A program made the position numbers and the translations under genes. Shown in pieces: positions 1 through 5,236 of a stretch of 6,262 bases of DNA. Source of the DNA: CAZSPL01 sp964608735 (lineage in GTDB: Bacteria > JAJVIF01 > JAPKYR01 > CAZSPL01); assembly GCA_964608735.1 (NCBI GenBank), contig CAZSPL010000216.1:1-6262 (forward strand), read 5' to 3'. Position 1 is the first letter of the stretch, and every line of letters starts with the position of its first letter. The notes under the pieces are model-generated. The model saw only the letters and a program-made list of their open reading frames with translations, had not been told where the DNA came from and did not search any database.

Positions 1-42
1 CTTGAAATCGAGAATGGCATTGATCCTGTCGCGGTTAAGCAT
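1..42 (-). CDS. N-terminal fragment, possible uroporphyrinogen decarboxylase-family protein
   Basis: Only the first 14 codons lie in the window; the gene runs off the left edge. They read MLNRDRINAILDFK. The pattern of a basic/polar start followed by 'R(I/V)xAIL.F' resembles the N-terminus of uroporphyrinogen decarboxylase-like proteins, a family that includes corrinoid methyltransferases such as MtaA/MtbA and usually continues into a 'PDRxP' motif, which is not visible here. The ATG at 42-40 has no well-spaced Shine-Dalgarno: an AAGGG is only one base away. A perfect TATAAT lies 6 nt upstream of the ATG, so the message may be leaderless. The reading frame itself is plausible; the family assignment rests on 14 residues and is weak. 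Confidence 0.45.
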   Translation of the reverse strand, partial: MLNRDRINAILDFK

Positions 43-48
43 GCCCTT

Positions 49-54
49 ATTATA
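49..54 (-). promoter_or_regulatory. Perfect TATAAT -10 box, 6 nt from the start codon
   Basis: On the minus strand TATAAT is followed by AAGGGC and then the ATG at 42. A -10 box normally places the transcription start about 7 nt downstream, which here is the A of the ATG. No good -35 hexamer is found at 16-18 nt spacing, where the hairpin arm lies instead. The box could also be a chance AT-rich stretch. Confidence 0.4.
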
Positions 55-74
55 ACCCGGCGAGCCCGCCGGGT
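55..74. terminator. GC-rich hairpin, possible terminator lacking a U-tract
   Basis: Perfect 8-bp inverted repeat (ACCCGGCG / CGCCGGGT) around a 4-nt loop AGCC. On the minus strand it starts one base after the stop codon of the possible small ORF at 76-159, which fits a terminator position. Neither strand has a clear U-run after the stem. It also lies immediately upstream of the putative -10 box at 49-54, so it could instead be a regulatory structure or a protein-binding site. Confidence 0.5.
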
Positions 75-75
75 G

Positions 76-159
76 TTATACTGTTTCATCGATGATGGAC
101 GCGACTTTGAGATGTGAAATATTTACCGCATCCTTGATTCCGGGGGTTCCAATCTTCAT
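76..159 (-). CDS. Possible small ORF or gene remnant, 27 codons
   Basis: An ATG at 159-157 opens 27 codons beginning MKIGTPGIKDA and ending SIIDETV, then TAA. The composition (alternating hydrophobic and charged residues, few rare residues) looks protein-like. The same frame stays open about 14 codons further upstream before a TGA, so it may be the decayed 3' end of a longer gene rather than a small protein. The Shine-Dalgarno is poor (GAG five bases from the ATG). The stop is followed directly by the hairpin at 55-74, and the next gene on this strand starts 33 nt on. I do not recognise a family. It may be chance. Confidence 0.22.
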   Translation of the reverse strand: MKIGTPGIKDAVNISHLKVASIIDETV

Positions 160-439
160 ATTTTCTCGCGCTAAAAAATACTGGTTAATATCGACATAAT
201 TTTTTCATCTCATCAATCGCGACAAGTGGGAAAGAAATATCTATACATCCGTTTCCATAAATCAACCGTCATATTGAAAAAAAAGCGGCTGTTTCTATGT
301 CATAACCAATTACCCGATATGGAATTGCGGGATTTTACCATCCTCTATCTCAAGAGCACTATATGGCGATTAATATTAAAAACAGCCCGGGGTTGTAGAT
401 ATTTTCTAAATAAACTTGCGCATTTCGATTTCTTAGAGT
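160..439. other. AT-rich stretch without a convincing gene
   Basis: By eye this region is far richer in A and T than the rest of the window and contains several homopolymer runs, including eight A at 277-284. Both strands are broken by frequent stops. The one longer open frame (GTG at 226 to 576) encodes an implausible basic, cysteine-scattered peptide and would overlap the better-supported zinc-ribbon gene out of frame. An imperfect dyad at 382-396 around CCCGGG is the only other structure seen. It could be a promoter/leader region, acquired DNA or an eroded gene. Confidence 0.5.
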
Positions 440-459
440 ACATATTAACTATAATATGT
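440..459. promoter_or_regulatory. 20-bp perfect palindrome, candidate operator
   Basis: ACATATTA and TAATATGT form a perfect 8-bp inverted repeat around the spacer ACTA. It overlaps a consensus TATAAT at 450-455 and ends one base before the GAGG core of the ribosome binding site at 460-464. A dimeric repressor bound here would block both polymerase and transcript initiation. As RNA, the AT-rich hairpin would be weak, so a DNA-binding role is more likely. Which protein would bind is unknown. Confidence 0.5.
450..455 (+). promoter_or_regulatory. Candidate -10 box (TATAAT) inside the palindrome
   Basis: Perfect TATAAT, 14 nt before the ATG at 470. No matching -35 hexamer stands at 16-18 nt spacing. 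A start of transcription about 7 nt downstream would fall inside the GGAGG ribosome binding site. Either the true start is a few bases off or the hexamer is only part of the AT-rich palindrome. Confidence 0.35.
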
Positions 460-469
460 GGAGGCAACC

Positions 470-841
470 ATGTCCGAAGAGAATCAGCCCAGGAGAGACG
501 AGGAGGGTTCCGGTTCTCAAAAAAACAAATGCCGGTTTACATCCCGGGGGGAAGCAAAACCAGAAACCGCGTATGATTCTGTTTTCACCATCATTGAAGT
601 GATGGTTCCATTCTGTCCAGTGTGCCGGACCTACGGGGATTTCTTTATCTTCACCGACATCCGCAAACCTATTCCACAGGACTATCTCAACCAGGAGTGC
701 GGATTGTGCAAGAATTCCATGCTACCCATCATCGCCGGGTTCCTGTATCTTCGCACCCCGACAAAAGAAGATATAACCGGGAGGCCGGCAATTCAGTCAC
801 CACAGTTGGGCCTTGATTTCGGCTTGCACCAGCAGAATTGA
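470..841 (+). CDS. Small two-CxxC zinc-ribbon protein, function unknown
   Basis: The protein is 123 aa when started at ATG 470, which has a strong GGAGG at 460-464 five bases upstream; the in-frame GTG at 458 precedes that site and is unlikely. Residues 1-38 are hydrophilic, charged and probably disordered. The core has CPVC at 49-52 and CGLC at 77-80, spaced 24 residues apart, enough to bind one zinc ion. Between them is a beta-rich segment (DFFIFTDI). The tail from about 95 is polar. No signal peptide or membrane segment is seen, so it is probably cytosolic. I recognise no named family; a nucleic-acid-binding or regulatory role is only an inference from the zinc ribbon. It ends 8 bp from the convergent methyltransferase stop. 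The upstream AT-rich DNA and palindrome suggest its own control. Confidence 0.7.
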   Translation: MSEENQPRRDEEGSGSQKNKCRFTSRGEAKPETAYDSVFTIIEVMVPFCPVCRTYGDFFIFTDIRKPIPQDYLNQECGLCKNSMLPIIAGFLYLRTPTKEDITGRPAIQSPQLGLDFGLHQQN

Positions 842-849
842 TCGCGGCG

Positions 850-2640
850 CTATTTCGGGACCCTCTCGCGCATGAAGTTTACCTGGCTGTCGGTCAGGCC
901 GTATATCGATGCCACCGCGTTCTCCAGTTTATCCATCAGGCCGCCGCGCGACACCACCGCGTCGGGCGGCCCGGACAACTCACTCGCAATCGACACAATC
1001 CGCGCAAGGCATTCCGGGTCGCCGAATTTAAGCGGCAGCTTTTCGACATTCGCCGTCTTCACCTGCGGAAATACTTTCTCCGTATCCCGGAAGACCGCCG
1101 AGTAATAGAAGTTCAGCAAGTCTGAATTGTAGAGCGACAGCAGGTACATTATGTCGAGCCTGTCATCCTCGATAAGCGTAAGATGGCATGAGTTGAGCGC
1201 GTAATATTGCTCGTCGTCGAGCGCCGCGATGAGCCTCCGCGCGGTCTGCCTGTTCACGAGCTTCTTTTCGGCGAGGAATATCCGCTCTTCCCTGAGGAAG
1301 CAATATTCCCCCTTCGCTTTATCCACCGCCGACGGATCGTAGTTGACGAACAACCCCGACCAGGCGAGACTGAACGGCTTGATATCCTTCCCCACGAGAA
1401 CCGGCTTGAACGCGGGCCCTCCCCTCTCATCGCTCACTAACTTGTCTTTGATATTCGCCGGGTTGATGCCGTCGCGAATGTCGACGAAAATACTGAGCTG
1501 CTCGGCGCCGGATTCCATCTGGTCGATGATCTCGCATGTCGCGCGGTCGATGCCCACGTTGAACATGAAATACGGCAGTTTCCTGAACCGCCCGCTGTCC
1601 ATCCGGGTCTCTTCACTTCCAGAATGCTCCGAGAAGCGAAGCACTTTCACCGGGTGATCGAGCGGAAGCTCCAGCGGCCGGCGCTTTTCAAGAACGACGA
1701 CACAGCACGGCACTTCCGCGCCCGGGAAGACCCCCATCGAAAGATCGGCGATATACCGCGCGTGGCATGTGTCGAGCACATGCCGCCGCAACTTCTCGTA
1801 TGATTTCATTATCAGGAATGTATTCGGCACGATAAAGCCGAGCCTTCCGCCCGGCTTGAGAAGCTTGATCGCCATCTCGATGAACAGCAAATAGGTGTTG
1901 ACCCTTCCCTTCGCCGAGATGAAATGCCGCGACCATTCTTCGCGCTGCCCCTCGCTGATACCCTTCGACCCCTTCGCGTAGTATGAAACATACGGCGGAT
2001 TCCCGACGATGACATCATAGCCGTTCGCGCCATCGGCGGCATCGAGATATTCACTCCACGCCGCGACGTCGAGAAAATCCTCCGCAGTGGCATTTATCCT
2101 GAATTCGGAGTTCGATGTCCCGCCGAGTTCCGCAAGTTTCCGCGCGATGCACATCGACGCGATGACGAGCGCGCTCCGGTCGATGTCGTTGATGCGTATC
2201 GCATCGCAAAGCATCGAATGAATCTTCCCGGCGGCGACATCCTCATCCATCAACCTGCGATGCAATCTCTCGATGACGCCGAGCGCGAAAATGCCCGCCC
2301 CGCATGCCGGTTCGAGAACCTTCGGCACGCATTGCGGATTCGCATCGCACCATCCGTCGAGCGTTTCATCGAGGATCAGATTCACGATCTCCCGCGGCGT
2401 GTAGAATACGCCGTTCTCCTTGCGGCTCGCGCGGTCGGTGTGAAGCTGCTCATATGCCGCGCCGATTTCTTCCGGCTTCATCCGATCGAGGCCGCTGGTC
2501 GATAGTAGCGACTCGAGCCAACTCGCCTGGCGCGCTGTGATACGGCATCCCCGGGGGGAGATGTCGATGATGCTCTTCAGGTCCGAGAGCAGCGACTCCG
2601 GCAGGATCAACCGGTCGGTGTTGTTCTTTTTCCTTCCCAT
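850..2640 (-). CDS. Solitary N6-adenine DNA methyltransferase, TaqI/Eco57I type
   Basis: A 596-aa protein predicted to transfer a methyl group from S-adenosylmethionine to N6 of adenine within a specific DNA site. Motif order is that of gamma-class enzymes: motif X GVFYTP at 77-82, AdoMet motif I LEPACGAG at 109-116, acidic NDID at 151-154, catalytic motif IV NPPY at 214-217, then the conserved segment with LLKPGGRLGFIVPN at 260-273. Residues about 380-540 resemble the TaqI-like C-terminal target-recognition domain (SIFVDIRDGI, VLVGKDIKPF). Only about 75 residues precede motif X, too few for the nuclease domain of a fused type IIG enzyme, and no separate restriction gene lies next to it here. 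It therefore looks like an orphan methylase or part of a system whose nuclease is elsewhere or absent. The ATG at 2640 follows an in-frame TAA by one codon, so no longer start is possible. No Shine-Dalgarno or clear promoter is seen upstream. No frameshift or missing motif is visible. Recognition site unknown. Confidence 0.93.
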   Translation of the reverse strand: MGRKKNNTDRLILPESLLSDLKSIIDISPRGCRITARQASWLESLLSTSGLDRMKPEEIGAAYEQLHTDRASRKENGVFYTPREIVNLILDETLDGWCDANPQCVPKVLEPACGAGIFALGVIERLHRRLMDEDVAAGKIHSMLCDAIRINDIDRSALVIASMCIARKLAELGGTSNSEFRINATAEDFLDVAAWSEYLDAADGANGYDVIVGNPPYVSYYAKGSKGISEGQREEWSRHFISAKGRVNTYLLFIEMAIKLLKPGGRLGFIVPNTFLIMKSYEKLRRHVLDTCHARYIADLSMGVFPGAEVPCCVVVLEKRRPLELPLDHPVKVLRFSEHSGSEETRMDSGRFRKLPYFMFNVGIDRATCEIIDQMESGAEQLSIFVDIRDGINPANIKDKLVSDERGGPAFKPVLVGKDIKPFSLAWSGLFVNYDPSAVDKAKGEYCFLREERIFLAEKKLVNRQTARRLIAALDDEQYYALNSCHLTLIEDDRLDIMYLLSLYNSDLLNFYYSAVFRDTEKVFPQVKTANVEKLPLKFGDPECLARIVSIASELSGPPDAVVSRGGLMDKLENAVASIYGLTDSQVNFMRERVPK

Positions 2641-2743
2641 ACTTTATGGCGGCATAGTCAGCCAAATTAGCTTCCATTAAACCCGATTAATTTTGACTGG
2701 CGGCGTCTCCCGGGTTTATGAGTGATTTTAACGGCGATGCCAA

Positions 2744-2772
2744 TTGATTTTTAAAATTTCTACGGCTATAGT
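2744..2772 (+). promoter_or_regulatory. Sigma-70-type promoter for the acidic protein/barrel operon
   Basis: -35 TTGATT (2744-2749) and -10 TATAGT (2767-2772) are separated by exactly 17 nt, matching consensus at 4/6 and 5/6 positions. The spacer begins with an A/T-rich run. Transcription would begin near 2779, giving a leader of about 42 nt with a ribosome binding site. It lies in the 180-bp divergent spacer between the methyltransferase and this operon; the rest of the spacer shows nothing else convincing. Confidence 0.6.
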
Positions 2773-2820
2773 AGCGACGCTCAGATTTCGGGACGACGCT
2801 CGCAGTAGTTGAGGTGGAGC

Positions 2821-3102
2821 ATGCCGGCAGATTTTGACCCATCGGATGAAGTGGAACTCGTAATCTCCTTCGGGACCATACTGCTTCTAAAAGAGGCGAA
2901 CAAGATCCTCAAGCTTTTCGAAGAGGATGAAGTCGTTCGTGAGATCATGAGCGCCATCGACCTTCTTCACGAGTCGTCGATGGAATACCTCGAAAGCGTG
3001 AATGGTGTCTCCGGGCTGATCGACGATGACGATTACGATGAAGAAGAGGATGAATCGGAAGAGAATGTCATCGGCCTGGAAGCAGAGGAGGACCTTCTAT
3101 AA
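2821..3102 (+). CDS. Small protein with highly acidic C-terminal tail, unknown function
   Basis: The protein is 93 aa from ATG 2821, which has GAGGTG at 2811-2816 five bases (2816 to 2821) ahead; the in-frame TTG at 2809 would bury that site. Residues about 8-60 look mainly helical, with hydrophobic residues spaced among charged ones (ILLLKEANKILKLFEEDE), which fits an amphipathic helical bundle or a coiled-coil partner. Residues 68-81 are almost only Asp and Glu, and the tail remains acidic to the end, so the overall charge is strongly negative. There is no signal peptide, membrane segment or cysteine. The stop codon overlaps the start of the next gene (TAATG), so the two are probably translated together. 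I recognise no family. Divalent-metal binding, chaperone-like contact with its barrel-protein partner, or mimicry of nucleic acid are all possible, but none is shown by the sequence. Confidence 0.75.
   Translation: MPADFDPSDEVELVISFGTILLLKEANKILKLFEEDEVVREIMSAIDLLHESSMEYLESVNGVSGLIDDDDYDEEEDESEENVIGLEAEEDLL
3084..3091 (+). promoter_or_regulatory. Ribosome binding site inside the upstream gene
   Basis: AGAGGAGG lies in the last codons of the acidic-protein gene, 10 nt before the ATG at 3102 that overlaps its stop. This supports the 3102 start over the next in-frame ATG at 3111 and allows both independent and coupled initiation. Confidence 0.6.
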
Positions 3103-3569
3103 TGCTTAAAATGCTGGTAATCTCCCTCGCGGCGATAATGCTCCTTTCATCTACCGCGTTCCCCGGTTTTGCATTCGGGGGGGCCGATATGGGCTCCGCG
3201 GGTCTCGGCGCGGGATTCATGTTCCCCGATATCGACGGTGTCGATACCGACAACTCCCTCTACTACGCCTTCGATTACCGAACGCTCAATTACCTGATGG
3301 AGATCAATTATTTCAACGACGCGGATTTCGACGGATGGATGCTGCACGGCGATTACCTCTATCCGCTGTCGGAGGTCATGAACAGCGAAGCTTATGCCGG
3401 GCTCGGATATTCATACGTGTTCGGCAATTCCGATTACCTCGGGGATGAGAACGGGCTCAACATCTGCCTCGGATTCAACCTGCAGAAGAACATCGACATC
3501 CGCGGGCGTTATCTCTTCCTCAGCGGCGGCGACCGTATTCTAAGCGCCGGCGCGACGATGTATTTCTAA
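3102..3569 (+). CDS. Minimal outer-membrane beta-barrel protein, secreted
   Basis: The protein is 155 aa. Residues 1-24 form a Sec signal peptide: Lys3, a hydrophobic core VISLAAIMLL, and possible cleavage after Ala24 (GFA) or Ala19 (STA). The mature part is full of alternating aromatic/hydrophobic and polar residues and can be read as eight short strands at about 31-42, 51-60, 62-72, 76-88, 97-108, 118-128, 130-140 and 145-155, joined by short Asp/Asn/Gly turns. It ends in ATMYF; a terminal Phe after such a strand is the usual signal for the BAM assembly machinery. An eight-strand barrel of about 131 residues is near the lower size limit (compare OmpX/OmpW-like proteins). There is no recognisable enzyme motif, so it may be a structural, adhesive or small-channel protein. 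It is expressed together with the acidic protein upstream. Confidence 0.8.
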   Translation: MLKMLVISLAAIMLLSSTAFPGFAFGGADMGSAGLGAGFMFPDIDGVDTDNSLYYAFDYRTLNYLMEINYFNDADFDGWMLHGDYLYPLSEVMNSEAYAGLGYSYVFGNSDYLGDENGLNICLGFNLQKNIDIRGRYLFLSGGDRILSAGATMYF

Positions 3570-3644
3570 AAGCTCCAACGCGGTTGCATAAGACCCGGTG
3601 ATTTCAACAAACCCGAGCCGCGCGCGTCAGCAAGCGGACAAGAA

Positions 3645-3676
3645 CACGGGCAAGCTCGCGGACTCGCGTGTCCGTG
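3645..3676. other. Imperfect hairpin in the spacer after the barrel gene
   Basis: CACGGGCA at 3645-3652 pairs with TGTCCGTG-like sequence at 3669-3676 (eight pairs, one of them G-T), with two further G-C pairs inside after one mismatch and a loop of about 10 nt. No U-run follows on the plus strand, so it is not a standard intrinsic terminator. The remaining part of the 155-bp spacer (3570-3724) holds no gene. On the minus strand a run of six T (3703-3698), about 20 nt after the acylphosphatase stop, lacks a strong stem. Confidence 0.35.
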
Positions 3677-3724
3677 GCACCAGGCTAGAACTATTGTAAA
3701 AAATGGTGGATGGGGACCGGGGAA

Positions 3725-4000
3725 TCAGAAAGTTATTTCAAATGTATCGAATGATTCCTTCCGCTCTTCGGGAATGACTTCCACATCGGATACGCTTCCG
3801 AATGGCGGTCCGTCCTCGAGCATCCGCAGAAACTCCATCTCTGCATTGTCATCCGGAAATTGCGCCAGCACTTCAACCCGCCCGTCGGGCATGTTACGCG
3901 CCCATCCCTTTACGCCGAGCCGCCTGGCGGCGCTTCTAGCCCAGGCGCGGTAGCCCACTCCCTGCACGTGTCCGCTGACGTATATCCTGAGGAAACGCAT
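3725..4000 (-). CDS. acyP: Acylphosphatase
   Basis: The protein is 91 aa, the usual size of this small cytosolic alpha/beta enzyme, which hydrolyses carboxyl-phosphate bonds such as those in acetyl phosphate and 1,3-bisphosphoglycerate. The N-terminal signature VSGHVQGVGYR is at 8-18 and includes catalytic Arg18; the second signature GWARNMPDGRVEV starts at 32 and includes catalytic Asn36. Tyr17 replaces the more common Phe, a conservative change. The ATG is 8 bp after the acetate kinase stop, with only a weak GGGAAG ahead, so translation is probably coupled to ackA. Being in one transcript with acetate kinase points to acetyl phosphate as a physiological substrate (inference). Confidence 0.95.
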   Translation of the reverse strand: MRFLRIYVSGHVQGVGYRAWARSAARRLGVKGWARNMPDGRVEVLAQFPDDNAEMEFLRMLEDGPPFGSVSDVEVIPEERKESFDTFEITF

Positions 4001-4008
4001 CGCTTCAT

Positions 4009-5205
4009 CTACTTCCCGCCAACAATATCATACGTATCCGACGCGATGACATATTCCTCATCGGTCGGGATAGTCAGCACCTTGACGCGGCTCGAATCGG
4101 TCGATATCAGGCGAAGCTCTCCCCGGCAATCATTGCGCGCCGCGTCTATCTCGACGCCGATGAAACCGAGCCCCTCGCACGACGCCACGCGTATATCCGG
4201 GTTATTCTCGCCGATCCCGGCGGTGAAGACTATCGCGTCCAGCCCGCCCATCGCGGCGGCATAGGCGCCGATATATTTCCTGACGCGATATACGAAAATT
4301 TCGAGGGCGAGTCGCGCGCGCTGGTTCCCTTCCTCCGCTGCCTTATGCACGTCGCGGATGTCCGAACTCACCCCGCTTACGCCGAGAAGCCCGGACTGCC
4401 GGTTCAGAAGATTATCCAGCCCCATGAGGTCCATCCCTTCCGCTTCAAGGATGAATTTGGGTATAGACGGATCGATGTCGCCGCACCGCGTGCCCATCAT
4501 CAGGCCTTCGAGGGGAGTGAATCCCATCGATGTGTCCACCGACCTGCCCCGGTCTATCGCGGCGATGGATGAGCCGTTGCCGAGATGGCACGTGATGACC
4601 TTCACATCGGACGGCTCCCGCCCGAGAAACTCGCAAGCCCGCGCGTGGACATAGCGGTGGGATGTGCCGTGGAAACCGTAGCGACGAATGCGATAGGCCG
4701 TGTAGTATTCATAGGGTAACGGGTAGATGTATGCGTAGTCGGGAATCGTCTGATGAAACGATGTGTCGAATACCGCCACTTGCGGGACATCGGGAAGCAA
4801 TTTCAGCGTGGCCTCGATACCGGCGAGATTGGCGGGATTATGAAGCGGCGCGAGGGCGATGCATTCGCGTATCGTCGAGACCACTTCGTCGGTGATAAGC
4901 ACCGACGACGCGAAATGCTCGCCGCCGTGTACGGTGCGGTGTCCCACCGCGCCGATGTCCGTCAAGTCCTTTACCACACCGACCGCGGGATCCATGATTT
5001 TATCCAGCACGAATGTCGCGCCGTCGAGGTGGTTCGATACATCGGCTTCGAACACGTGCTCGGTATCGCCCACGATATGCTTCAGCCGCGTGCCGTCGAG
5101 CCCGATGCGTTCGAGAAGCCCCTTGCACAAAAGCTTTCCATCGGGCATGTCGAGAAGCCGGTATTTCAGCGACGACGATCCCGTGTTGACTACGACAATA
5201 ATCAT
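4009..5205 (-). CDS. ackA: Acetate kinase
   Basis: The 398-aa protein interconverts acetyl phosphate + ADP with acetate + ATP in the cytosol, the ATP-yielding last step of acetate fermentation or, reversed, acetate activation. It belongs to the ASKHA fold. Conserved elements in order: VVNTGSSSLKY at 5-15 (Asn7, Lys14), GHRTVHGG with Arg90, FDTSFHQTIP with catalytic Asp147, RRYGFHGTSH with His179, CHLGNGSSI phosphate loop with His207, MGTRCGDIDP with Arg240, FTAGIGENNPDIR near 328-339, and IPTDEE with Glu383. The length is typical. I start at ATG 5205, which has GGAG (5215-5212) six bases ahead; an in-frame TTG four codons earlier lies within that site. It is preceded by the RDD gene (31-bp gap) and followed at 8 bp by acyP. 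No phosphotransacetylase gene is visible in the window. Confidence 0.97.
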   Translation of the reverse strand: MIIVVVNTGSSSLKYRLLDMPDGKLLCKGLLERIGLDGTRLKHIVGDTEHVFEADVSNHLDGATFVLDKIMDPAVGVVKDLTDIGAVGHRTVHGGEHFASSVLITDEVVSTIRECIALAPLHNPANLAGIEATLKLLPDVPQVAVFDTSFHQTIPDYAYIYPLPYEYYTAYRIRRYGFHGTSHRYVHARACEFLGREPSDVKVITCHLGNGSSIAAIDRGRSVDTSMGFTPLEGLMMGTRCGDIDPSIPKFILEAEGMDLMGLDNLLNRQSGLLGVSGVSSDIRDVHKAAEEGNQRARLALEIFVYRVRKYIGAYAAAMGGLDAIVFTAGIGENNPDIRVASCEGLGFIGVEIDAARNDCRGELRLISTDSSRVKVLTIPTDEEYVIASDTYDIVGGK

Positions 5206-5236
5206 TGACTGCTCCAACGAAAGGTATGATGGCCTT

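Noticed and set aside
277..295. T-run on the minus strand as a terminator
   Set aside because: Eight A/T but no stable stem in front of it.
382..396. Imperfect dyad around CCCGGG as a plus-strand terminator
   Set aside because: Short stem with a wobble pair and only four T downstream; no gene upstream to terminate.
458..469. Upstream GTG start for the zinc-ribbon gene
   Set aside because: It lies before and over the GGAGG that correctly serves the ATG at 470.
226..576. 116-codon GTG-start open frame on the plus strand
   Set aside because: No ribosome binding site, implausible basic composition, and it overlaps the zinc-ribbon gene in another frame.
838..1440. Several plus-strand open frames opposite the methyltransferase
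   Set aside because: They are antisense shadows of a strongly supported GC-rich gene and encode arginine/proline-rich nonsense.
1688..2093. Minus-strand open frames that could mean a frameshifted methyltransferase
   Set aside because: The main frame is continuous and keeps every motif; these are alternative-frame shadows.
2809..2820. TTG start for the acidic protein
   Set aside because: It would include the ribosome binding site that serves ATG 2821.
2821..3102. Acidic protein as a DNA-mimic anti-restriction protein because of the nearby methyltransferase
   Set aside because: It is coupled to an outer-membrane protein gene, is divergent from the methyltransferase and shows no similarity I can recognise to Ocr or ArdA; kept only as a remote possibility.
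5206..5217. TTG start four codons upstream for acetate kinase
   Set aside because: The GGAG ribosome binding site overlaps it, and the family usually begins directly at the beta-strand before NxGSSS.
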